DNA of 64,000 nt from contig CM034107.1 in NCBI GenBank assembly GCA_019914945.1, positions 4,650,001-4,714,000 of the forward strand. The letters run 5' to 3'. Below the pieces are notes generated by a model. That model had not been told where the DNA came from and made no database searches. It saw nothing but the letters and a program-made list of their open reading frames with translations. The first letter of the stretch is position 1, and each line of letters begins with the position of its first letter. Positions 1 through 10,200 of this stretch are shown here, in pieces. This stretch comes from Typha latifolia. Lineage: Eukaryota; Streptophyta; Magnoliopsida; Poales; Typhaceae. The translations under genes and the position numbers were made by a program.

Positions 1-410
1 TGTGGCATACTACCTTTGCCTACCACCGAGTCTAAGATCCATCTTGTCTTCCATATTTCCCAACTTAAATGCCACTTGGGATCGGGAAGCAAGGCTGGTA
101 ACAACGTACCCTTGGTAGATATAGCAGGCAAGTCTCTTCTCCACCCAAAAAAAAACTTTAGGCCGTAGGATAGTCAAGAGAGGAGATTGCGTTGTGTCCT
201 AGATTCTAGTTCAATGGCAAAATCCAGAGGAGGCTAGTTGGGAGGATTATCATGCATTAGTGAGTCAATTCCCCTCACTAGATCCTCGAGGGCAAGGATC
301 TCAAGGGCGGGCGCCTGTCATGGTCTCAAGAGGAGTACTACTGCAGCTGAAGAAAAAGATAGGTTATTACAAATAAACCACGTACCAGTAATACGAGGAG
401 CCAAATTTTA
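1..410 (+). mobile_element. Decayed Ty3/gypsy polyprotein 3' end
   Basis: Broken reading frames give the integrase C-terminal tail typical of plant Ty3/gypsy elements: VAYYLCLPP in frame 2 (from base 2), then SKIHLVFHISQLKCHLG in frame 1 (from base 31). A chromodomain-like tail follows in frame 2 from about base 167 (RIVKRGDCVVS, a stop, then ILVQWQNPEEASWEDY). There are at least two frameshifts and one in-frame stop near base 200, so it is not functional. The A-run at 147-155 is a likely frameshift site. Sequence from about 420 to 715 may be the remains of its 3' LTR, but I could not fix the ends. The element enters from the left edge of the window. Confidence 0.75.
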
Positions 411-789
411 CAAAAGCGTCATGTATTAGTTGGTCTGTTTACCGATGGGCCCTTAAGTCATCTTATGCTAGTCACGTGAGACAGTTAGGGTCCATTTTGG
501 TTAGTTGGAAGGGATCTAAGTATAAATATCAGACTTCTCAAAATAATTTGTATTGAAGATTTCTAAAATTAATGGAGATTATCTGCTCTTCTCAACTTTG
601 AGAAGAAGCAAGTCCCTAATTCCTCTTCCATTAGAATTCTGTCTGCTGAATCGAGTGCAATTCATCCACCCAGCTCCATTTCTAGCTCCTAGCGATCCTA
701 TAATGCTACATCTGGTTTAATAATTTTACCAACGTAGCAAAACTTAAGTAGTCTTGTATTTAATTTTAAAGTATAATATTATTAAGAAA

Positions 790-1205
790 GAGTTTTTGAC
801 CAAACTAGCCCTCTTCCAAAACTTTTTTACCAGAATAGACTACCCTCAAACTTATTTACCAAATGGGGTCTAATTTATTGTAGCCCTAGCAAAAATGTTA
901 GATTGATCAACATTTTTTTCTTAGGCAAAAATGCTGATCCGTTTAGCATTTTCATCTGGACCTAAAACACTGATCTTTTCAGCGTTTTATGTATATAAAT
1001 CCCTTTAACTTAGTCTTTTAGCAATTTAGAAAAAAAAATTATCTGGCGATAAAAACGCTGAACTGATTATCATTTTTAAAAAAACTGATAAGTTTAGCGT
1101 TTTTATTAGAGCTACAGTGAATTAGACCCCATTTGGTGAATAGGTTTAAGGATACTTAATTTTGGTAAAAAATTAAAAAAATAAAGCTATTTTGGTCAAA
1201 AGCTC
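790..1205. mobile_element. Mutator-like MITE (416 bp) with 9-bp target duplication
   Basis: The two halves are long imperfect inverted repeats of each other. The ends read GAGTTTTTGACCAAA on the left and, reverse-complemented, GAGCTTTTGACCAAA on the right; both arms also share ACCAAATGGGGTCTAATT. The flanks are attaagaaa (781-789) and gttaagaaa (1206-1214), 8 of 9 identical. A 9-bp duplication is the hallmark of Mutator-like elements. It has no coding capacity. Confidence 0.7.
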
Positions 1206-1214
1206 GTTAAGAAA

Positions 1215-2172
1215 AAGATTCTAAGACCTAATTTGGTCAACTAAAAAAGAAATCATCGAAGAGAGCTGTCCTGCTTTGTAGTAGCAAGTTGCACTATCAT
1301 GTGATACAATTCGTGTGGCTCAATGATGGTTGCGTGATAGATTTTTTTTATTTTATTTTTATTTTTGGTTCTCTGTCTTTCCTGATTGCAATCAATTTTA
1401 TGATTTTTTTTTTTTTTGTTGTTGTTGTTGTTCATGATTTTTTTTTTTTTGTCTCCTTATTGCTGAAAATTCCTCAGTTCGCCATGTTTGACTATTTTTT
1501 AAGAGTGGTATTTTCAGCTAAATGTCACTCCTCTTCCTTTTTCTCACTTTTGCACACACACAAAAAAATATATTCAACTTAAGAAACTATCTTTTTTTTT
1601 TAATTATACTTAATTTTTTATCTTTTTATTAGCAAAAAGATAAAAACAAGTTAAGGAATCTTAATTTCCTCGACAAGGGTAGTGAAATGTGGTCCTTAAA
1701 AAACCTTTCATTTAATTGGATTTAAATTTAAATTTATTTAAAAAGGTAGACTCACCTATTCTATTCGTACTATTGCCTATTTTCATATAAACTTTTCATT
1801 ATCTCAATATCTCTCGATCGTCGTAACATATTTACAGAAAAAAGAAGAAGAAAATTTAAACCTACAACTAATGAGAGAAGCATATTTGAAAGATTTTACA
1901 TAGTCAAGGGGTTCAAAATGCAGTAAAAGAATCTATTTAAAAATAAAGAAATATAATTTTTGTTCATATATGTATATATATATAGATATAAGGTTAAAAG
2001 GCCTATGGTTGCAAGAATGAGAAAAAGATAAGATCTGATGGTTGTTGGAGTGGTAGAGCTAAGGGGGAGGAACCTTAGTACAATGAATGCGCTGTGAGTT
2101 GCTTGTCACCCGACCAGGTTCACCACCCCATCCGTAGTACCACTCACTGGATTGTAATGCACTGCATCCATC
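1215..2172. other. AT-rich intergenic region
   Basis: Contains T-rich and GTT-repeat low-complexity sequence (about 1340-1450) and no recognisable gene. Short ORFs on both strands here are products of the homopolymer runs. The right part is the upstream region of the ARGOS-like gene. Confidence 0.5.
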
Positions 2173-2178
2173 TATAAA
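2173..2178 (+). promoter_or_regulatory. Candidate TATA box of the ARGOS-like gene
   Basis: TATAAA in the context TCTATAAAGCCC lies about 265 bases upstream of the start codon. It is followed by a CA/GA-rich leader (2243-2330), a common layout for a plant 5' UTR. The transcription start itself cannot be seen. Confidence 0.4.
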
Positions 2179-2421
2179 GCCCAAACATCTCAACCTCCCC
2201 ACCTCTCTCTTGTCCTTCCATAGATATTTAGACTGAGATACCCAATTCACACACACACACACACGCTACCTTTTTCATAGTTCCAGCATAAAATAAGAGA
2301 GAGAGAAAAAGAGAGGACGAAAGATAAGAGGAGCTTCAGGTACTTACTGTTTGCTTGCTTCCATCCTTGTTGATTTCTTTCTACCATTCAATTTATGTTG
2401 TAGATGATGTGAAGCATATAT

Positions 2422-2454
2422 ATGGGTGAAGTGATCGAATGGAGAGGAGAGTAA
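2422..2454 (+). promoter_or_regulatory. Upstream ORF overlapping the ARGOS-like start codon
   Basis: An ATG 17 bases before the main ATG opens a 10-codon frame (MGEVIEWRGE, then TAA) that ends 13 bases inside the main coding region in another frame. Ribosomes using it would bypass the main start. A still earlier ATG-ATG-TGA lies at about 2404. A possible 64-nt leader intron (2340-2403, GT...AG) would end just before these ATGs; it is near the lower size limit for plants, so it is uncertain. Confidence 0.5.
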
Positions 2455-2771
2455 GGAGTAGGGGAGGTTCAGCTAAGAGATATTCGTATTATGCTGATGA
2501 TCAGCATAAAAGGCTGGCTCTCCCTCAGGAGATGTATAACGGCGCACAGTCTTCTGCGTCGATTTATTTCACCGGTAAATCGGTTCTGGTATTCCTATGG
2601 CTCGCCGCGTCGCTGCTGGTCCTCCCGTTGATACTCCCGCCATTGCCGCCGCCGCCTTTCTCCTTGCTGCTGGTTCCGATCGGTCTGCTTGGGCTGTTGA
2701 TGGTGTTCGCCTTCTTCATGCCTTCCGATGCCACCACCGGGGCTTTGCAGCCGGCCTCTTATTGCTTGTAG
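2439..2771 (+). CDS. ARGOS/OSR-family organ-size regulator, small membrane protein
   Basis: This 110-aa single-exon protein belongs to the plant ARGOS / ARL / OSR family, which promotes organ growth and dampens ethylene response from the endoplasmic reticulum. The N-terminal half (1-42) is charged and variable. The OSR domain (about 43-95) has two hydrophobic segments around the family signature LPPLPPPP (residues 67-74): FLWLAASLLVLPLILPP before it and LLLVPIGLLGLLMVFAFFMP after it. Length fits the family (about 90-130 aa). The ATG at 2439 is chosen because it is the first in the long frame and leaves the domain intact. The coding region is GC-rich relative to its surroundings, as often in monocot genes. 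It has an overlapping upstream ORF, suggesting translational control. Family is seen from the motif; function is from family knowledge. Confidence 0.88.
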   Translation: MERRVRSRGGSAKRYSYYADDQHKRLALPQEMYNGAQSSASIYFTGKSVLVFLWLAASLLVLPLILPPLPPPPFSLLLVPIGLLGLLMVFAFFMPSDATTGALQPASYCL

Positions 2772-4932
2772 ACAGAGTCTAGTCTTCCATGTCACACGAG
2801 ATCATAACTGTATCTACGTATCTATATATATTCATTCATATCTGAATGAGTAAAGTCGTTGCTTTCTTGAATCTTTCCTGGGATTCTGTCATCCTTAGTT
2901 AGTTTGTAAGTGATGGTTTCAGTCTTTGAGAACTCCAGGAAGATGCCAGGAGTCATCGTCTAACTGGTAATATGAGTTTCAACTATATCTTTGAACTGTT
3001 TAACAGACTCTGAGAGTTGACTTTTCGGACGTACGGTGTGAAATTTTGTATTAATTGGTTTGTACAAGTGGGTGTGTTTCCGATTCAGGATGTTTTAGAA
3101 TCGGTGTATATATTTTGTATCTTGTATATTGGATCTGTGTCTGAGTTTAACAATGTTACTGAGTATGAGAATACTTTCGATGATCGATATGGGGAATTGA
3201 AAAGTTTGTCGATTGAGATCATTTGTTTTTCTTTCAGGTTGATGTTAGAGATAAGGGATATAAGAAGAAAGATATTTAGAAGATCTTTAGTAAAAGTAGA
3301 ATATGTTACTAAAGACTTGATCTCATAGATAGATACATAGATGACTCTTAGAGTTTCTAGTGACTCTTGAGATTCATAACTCTTTCAATTTTTTTTTTCA
3401 TGACTTCATGCATAACCCTTGGGCTTATAAGATCTTTCTTTTACTTGACTCTTGGACTTATAGAAATAAAGTTTAATTACAAATTAACTTCTACAGTTGA
3501 AACATGTTTTCTTCCTCCTCGTCCAATTTTTTTTATAGCAGTTGCGAGTAAAAACAAATAACAAGTTGAGTTCATGGAGATTGACTAAGTTTCTTCTCAA
3601 CTGGATGTGAATGCGTGACTGCCATATATTCTTCAGAATTCTCTCTCAATTATCGTACTATTCCATTGGCATCTCTCACCATTTTTTTTTTCTAAAGATG
3701 ATTGTAGGAAGTTAAAAGTAAAGCTTCTAATTAAGATGTCAATTTCATCTACATTGCTTACTGTGTACAGTCTAACCTCAGTCGTCCAAAAATTTCTTAC
3801 TCTTCAAGTGTAATCCGTAAAAAATTTACGTGAAAATTTTCTTTAATAAAAATAAAACTACAGACAAAAAATTAAAAGTCTACTGTGTAAGATACCGAGT
3901 CCACAGACTATAAAATATCTGGATAGAAAGTTGTAAACAAATTTTGAGGTTTGATTTTTAACAATTTCTACTTTCCACGATTAGTGTCGACCAAGTTGGA
4001 AACTCTCACAAATGAACACTCATGGTTTAACTTCAAAAGTTTAAAACCACGAATCCTTTATCGGAAGACCACATCAACCGCTAAATAATATAACAAATAC
4101 AAGAATTACTTACAAACCACTCGCTAAATCTCACGATTATATCTAAAGTTCGCTTCCTCATTAGGACCTAATAATTTGTTTTTCATAATTGATCGACTGA
4201 TTTCAGTGACTACTGATGTCGGATGTCAAAGACAGTCTGATAAAACCGATCTCTAGAATATCGTATGATCGCGAAGAACACTTCAACAAAGTTTTTCTAG
4301 GGCTCCAATATATTATCTCAATGTTTGCCCAACTCTTTTCCTTGTATAGTTGAAAGTTAAAAACCCAAAATAATTCTGAATAGAATCTGGAAAAAAAATA
4401 CTTCTCTATCTTTGCACACCCAAGGATATCATGTTTTGTCCATCTCTGAAGCATTCAAACATCTGTGAAATGCTTGTTGTTTGATGACGCCCATTTGGGA
4501 AGAATTCGAACGTCTATAAAGCACTTGCTCTCTGTTAACACTTTTCTAGAAGTGTTCAAATGCTTTGTAAACTATTTTGCTCTCTTATAGGAATAATAAA
4601 TTAGGTTTTACTATTTCTATTTCTCTCTATTCTAGATGTGAACAAGGCCTTAAAACATGATAAATTAACGTACGTTTCACATGCCGTTCCAAAGCTTTGT
4701 TATTGGCAGCTTTGTAAACTGTATAGTAACCAATAATGTAAGTCTTCTATAATTTTCAAATTGTCAATACAAAATTCTAACAAACTTGGTTTACAAACAA
4801 AGTCAAGTGGAGTTCAAGATCTTCAGAGGAGACTTCAAGGAAGGATTGTTTAGATAAAGAATGACCGATGCATAATAAACTAAGAAGTAGTTATCAATGG
4901 GAAGATATATATATATATATATATATGTTATT
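2772..4932. other. Intergenic region, no gene recognised
   Basis: Begins with the presumed 3' UTR of the ARGOS-like gene. The rest is AT-rich with scattered short ORFs that match no family I know. The stretch about 4440-4570 (phrases like attcgaacgtctataaagca) vaguely resembles the LTRs of the element at 11024-12605 and may be a decayed LTR relic. A TA microsatellite lies at 4905-4926. Confidence 0.4.
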
Positions 4933-5975
4933 GAGATTTTTACAAATCACATCCTATATTTCACCTATTTTGTGATTCACATCTTATCTATGAGAATTTT
5001 ATAACCCGACTCTAACTAATATTGACCAAATTACTAAAATAATCTTACTATTTATTCCTTCTCGTTTTCTATCTCTCTATCATAGGGGTGAAAACGGGTC
5101 GGATTAATTCCGATCCGACCCGACTCGGATCGGATTCCGATAAAAAATTTCTATCCGATTCGGATACAGATAAAATTTTTGAAAAAAATTCAGATACTGA
5201 TTCGGATATTGGTCGGATAAATTTTTCGGATTCAGATATAGGATATCGGATATCCGTTTACCCGTATATTTTTTTAAATAATTTACAGTTTTTAGTTTGC
5301 TTATTTAAATAGTAAATATTAATATTGTTACTAATAATACATTATATATTATTTATAGAGATTAATTTCTCTAAATTTATATATTTGACATACAAAAAAT
5401 TTATTTGTTGTAAAACTCTTAATATTTTTGTATTAATTATATCTAAATAAAATATTATAATTATGTTAAATTTAATCAATATCCTTTTAAGATTCGATAC
5501 TCTATGTGAAAATTATCCCTATTCGTTTAGTTAAGATATGGTTTTAAATTTTGCTATCCGTTCAATATCCGTATCCGAATCTGTATCCAAACTAAAAATA
5601 TGGATCCAGATATGGGAGCACTATCTAATCCGTATTCGATCCATTTTCACCTCTACTCCACCATCTTCCCCATCTACCTTCTCTGCCCTCGCCGTCGTCG
5701 TCACTGCCGCAACCACCTTTCCTTATCTTTTCCCCTCCCCCTCCTCCTCCTCCTCCTCTTTTCTTCTTCTTCTTATTCTTCTTTTTCTTCTTCTTTTCGG
5801 AGAAGAGAAAACAAATACATGAAGAAGATAAAGATAATTAGGTATTTATAAATTATTTTATATATTATAATAAAATATATTTTTTAGTACGGTCTAAATT
5901 AACTTAGAATGTTAAATAAAAATTATAGAGAAAAAGAGAAGTGTAGTTACAAAATCCGTTTATTATTATGGGACT
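4933..5975. mobile_element. Foldback element, host of a nested hAT-like insertion
   Basis: The left end (gagatttttacaaatcacat...) matches the terminal inverted repeat of the element at 37737-38252. Its interior pyrimidine-rich block, split by the nested element and resuming at 5656, matches the reverse complement of that element's interior, so the two copies lie in opposite orientation. The right arm (about 5905-5975) is poorly preserved, so the right end is approximate. No transposase is encoded. Confidence 0.55.
5083..5655. mobile_element. hAT-like non-autonomous element (573 bp)
   Basis: Ends are TAGGGGTGAAAACGGGTCGG on the left and, reverse-complemented, TAGAGGTGAAAATGGATCGA on the right. 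The subterminal regions are full of variants of CGGAT/ATCCG. The flanking 8-mers ctctatca (5075-5082) and ctccacca (5656-5663) agree at 6 of 8 positions, consistent with an old 8-bp hAT target duplication. It sits inside the foldback element 4933-5975. A right end of the same family occurs at 38876. Confidence 0.6.
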
Positions 5976-7273
5976 ATCGTATAAGAAGTTTATTAACCTA
6001 GTGATGGAAAAGTTAAAACTCAAGACTTCTTTATTATTACTTTTTTAAATTCAAGCTTTAGCCGGCTTAAATTTAAAAATGTGTTTTAGAGTTGTCTAAA
6101 AATGATAAAAGAAACTGAGTTAGCGAGCTAGATTATGCCTATATCTTTGATCATGCTTGCTTGAAATTTATTTCAATTTTTGATACGAATAAATTAGTAT
6201 AAATCACAATTATCTCCTGTAGAAAAAACTAAATTACTTTTTAAACTTTTATTTGCATCATTTTGTAAATAAAATGATGTCTGGACTATGAATAGGTATA
6301 TTTTTCATTCAAACTTAATAAAAATGATACCAATAATTTTCATTAATAATCATTTAGTTTTTTTTTTAATTTTTTTATTTTAGTCTAGAGCACCAGGGAG
6401 TAGAGTGATATAGAGTTTATAAGATAGTTTGATTTTTAATCTTATAGTGTTATACAACTTTTCCCAATTCGTTCAAGATTAGATTGAAATTAATTTTGAG
6501 CATAAAAATAATGATCACTCCTTTTAATTCGACCCTAAATTGAGGACTGTAGAAAAAGTTATCTATAATGGTACACACTATATTCTATTTCAAATCTATT
6601 TGACTTAATTCCCAATTCGCAAGATCTTTATTAAAAGTCCTCTAATTCTAGGGTGCTTTTTGTGCAAAAAAGCTGCGCAAATTGCAATGTAGTAAAACCT
6701 TTACTCTATTTGTAGATAGTGGAAAAGTAAGGTGTAAACTGTAAAATTTCTAATAAGATATGGAGAAAATTAGAAATAGGACCCTACCTTTTGACTCTAT
6801 TATGAATAAAATCCAACCCTCTCTTTCCGTTAACTATAGAATGAGTCCTTCACTTCGTTATGAAGGTAAAAAAATACAACGCCACGTCGAATAAAAAAGA
6901 GAGTAGAATATTTCGTTTTAACATGATCTTTAAATAGTAAAAATCTTTATCTGTGATATAAACAAAAGTTAGGGTGTTATTTATAAACAACATCTTGTGG
7001 AATTGTGGTTTATAAACTTCTCCGCACGGAAAGAACGAAGGATACATAAGAAGGTTAAAATCCCAAATATTTGCAAATAAAACCACAAATTCCCTTCTCC
7101 CTCTTAACATTCCCTCCCATCTCCTCCTCCTCCTCCTCCTCCTCCTCCTCCTCCTCCCCCCTCTACTCCGAGCCCCGATCTGCACGCCTCCGCCTCTTGA
7201 AACCCTAATTGTTCCCCGGGAAACCCTAATCGCGATCCCGTACTCTTCTCTCTCTCCTCCTCTGGGTTAGGTG
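5976..7273. other. Intergenic region and promoter/5' UTR of the Alfin-like gene
   Basis: AT-rich sequence to about 7080 with no gene seen. From 7085 the composition switches to CT-rich, with a (CTC)n microsatellite at 7121-7156 and a leader running to the ATG at 7274. No clear TATA box was found, which is common for housekeeping chromatin genes. Confidence 0.45.
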
Positions 7274-10200
7274 ATGGAAGGCGGCGCTGCGGCGTACAAT
7301 TCTCGCACCGCGGAGGAGGTCTTCCGCGATTTCCGAGGCCGGCGAGCTGGCATGATCAAGGCTCTCACCAACGGTAACTCTCGCATCCTCCTCCTCCTCT
7401 GACCTCGTGTCTCGAGTTCGATTACTTGGGAGTTTGTTGGTTTTTGCTCGGAATTGATGTGTTTTATTTCTTATTCGTGTTGCAGATGTCGAGAAATTCT
7501 ACCAGCTTTGTGATCCCGGTGAGTTTGGGCTGATCTCTTTCTTTTGGATCGCTCGATTTTTAATCTATGTGCTTGTCGTTCGATTAGTTGGTACAGGTTG
7601 TTATGTTGTAGATTTAGTGCGAGGAGTTTTGTTTCTCAGCGATTTCTTTAGGCCCATTACTGTTGCATTGCTATATAAGAGTGATAGCTTAGTCGGGGTA
7701 GAAAGTTTATGTTCTGATGGTCTTTCTGTAATGATATTGTGTATTGTGTATTGCAGAGAACCACTATGTTTACTCCTTTTATCTTTCCGATAGTACATGG
7801 AATTAATGATTTTTTAATTTATCATGGCTCAAAAGCTTGTTCCTGCAATACTCAATACTTGTTTGCTGGTCATTTATTAGGAGATAATCTGTAGTTTATT
7901 CTATTACAGTACCTTCAGAGAATTTGCAGACTATTGTGGTTTTTCTGCTTCTTCGCGGGATAAAGTATATATTATTTGCCTGGGATATTGAACCTTGCAG
8001 TTGATTGCATGGCAGTACTTCCAGAGGGCACAGTTGCAGATTAGGGGCGGAAAAAGGGATCCGATATATATCAAATAGTGGTCCACCAGTATCTTTATCC
8101 ATATTTCCTGGCACTGGATATGGATGCTAACATGGATATTGAACAGATATTAAGATGTATAGTAATTGCATGTGACAGGATTTGAGATGGATATAACCTA
8201 AACCTGATTACTGATTCACACAATTGTTTTACTTTAGATATACAGGTAGACTATTTCTATACATTTTACCTTAGGGCTTTAAAGCAAAACATTTAAATTT
8301 TGCAGAACTAAGATTATATGATATGCTTGATCTCTACCTAAAGAATCACACTGAAATGCAAAAATAGATACATTTCTTGGGAAAGTACTGTCAGTATATG
8401 AGAATTAACTAATGAATTTGAATTCCACACATATAAGATGCTGATTGAATGAATATCCTAACTAATTACTTCATATGTGAGAAATATAAAATGATATAGA
8501 TAAGCAGATATTCAGATGCTTATCCACAGTTCTGTATAATCTATATATTCATATACAGCTCAGCATATGGAATTTTTTTTGTCTCAACCATATGTAGTTC
8601 TGGATCCATGAAATCCTTGTGTCATATCGACGTCTTCTGGATATGGAAGTGAGTGGGAACAAATACTATTTTGATCTGTTTTCATCACTATACTTGGTAA
8701 GATCAATTTCTGTAGTTGTTGGTGGAACTGTAAAGCATGGGAAGTTCTTGCTAAGAAACTTAAAACTTTATAGGGATATCCGTCGTGGTTAATTAGGAAC
8801 AGATTTTGCTCCATAATTTATCATGCTTCTTTTTCTTTTCCTGCAGAGAAGGAGAACTTGTGTCTTTATGGACTTCCTAATGAGACTTGGGAGGTAAACT
8901 TGCCAGCTGAGGAAGTACCTCCGGAGCTTCCTGAACCAGCATTGGGCATCAATTTTGCTAGGGATGGAATGGATGAGAAGGATTGGTTGGCACTTGTTGC
9001 TGTTCACAGTGATGCATGGTTATTGGCTGTTGCATTCTACTTCGCAGCACGTTTTGGATTTGATAAAGAGGCCAGGTATTACATTTTCTTTTACTTGGAG
9101 CTATTTTCAATTATCTTGTATTTTATGCCTCTCTCCCCCCTTTCTAGTTAATGATTTGCCTATTTTAGCAGTTAGACATTAATGTCGACCATTTTACGAC
9201 AATCAAGATGATATTTCTCTTAGCTTTGTTCCTTTCTGCTGTCCAGCAAATTATTCTCTGGATTGGGATCTTATTCCACAAAAATTAGTGATCTTAATGT
9301 TTCAACCTTCCAAGTTACTTATTTGGATTCAATGTCACATGTACATCCTATTTAAGCTTCTGAAATATCAGAATCTATTCACTTCACTGATATTACTTGA
9401 TGGGTGGCTTTATTTATTGCAATTTTTTACTCTCTTGGTCTAACATTGATGCTTAACTCATAGGGGCTATAGCCAGTTAGCAGCACAATGTATTTGCATG
9501 ATTTCACAATGATTTTGAAATAAGTGGACATCCATTTATAGAGATTATATCTTAATTTCTTCTAGGTTTTGAAAAATGATGGTTTCATGATACCATCCGA
9601 TCATGTAGATACCTTGTTTTTAGTGAAATGTGACATGTCTTATACCCACATGTTATTTTGAGATCCCATTTGTATTTTGTCCGCTTAGTGTTAGATCATA
9701 ACTGAACTTCTTTTTTCTGCTCTCTCTCCCCCTGTTAGGTTTGCGTCATTCTCTCTCTTTTTTTCCAAACTTGATGCTTTTATTGAGGAAAAAAAAATCA
9801 ATGCCTGTTATCTTCTGGGGCCAGGATGCCAACCTATGGCTTCCAGTTAGTTAATTTGAAATCTCTTTTTTTGGTGGGAAATTTGTATTCAGCATCCTGC
9901 TATTTTATTTATTTGCGGTTTACATCTTGCATTTTCAATATTTGCAAAATGAGTCTTATATTTTACCAAATATTTGCAAGAAACACTATGCTACGAGATC
10001 TATTAATTGAATTTAACCAAACTCTAATGTTATGTTAAGTACGCTGCGAAGATTACCTAAATACTCTCATCCTACCTTAAATATCTTACCCAACTTCCTT
10101 TTTAAAAAATATCTTACTCAACCTAACTTACCTAACACAAGATAAAATGATATATTTCGGGTGGAGGAGAAGAGAGGTCGAAGGAGATGAGGAGGTGGAA

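Noticed and set aside
5538..5851. Two overlapping 80-90-codon ORFs
   Set aside because: They span the end of the hAT-like element and the CT-rich interior of the foldback element.
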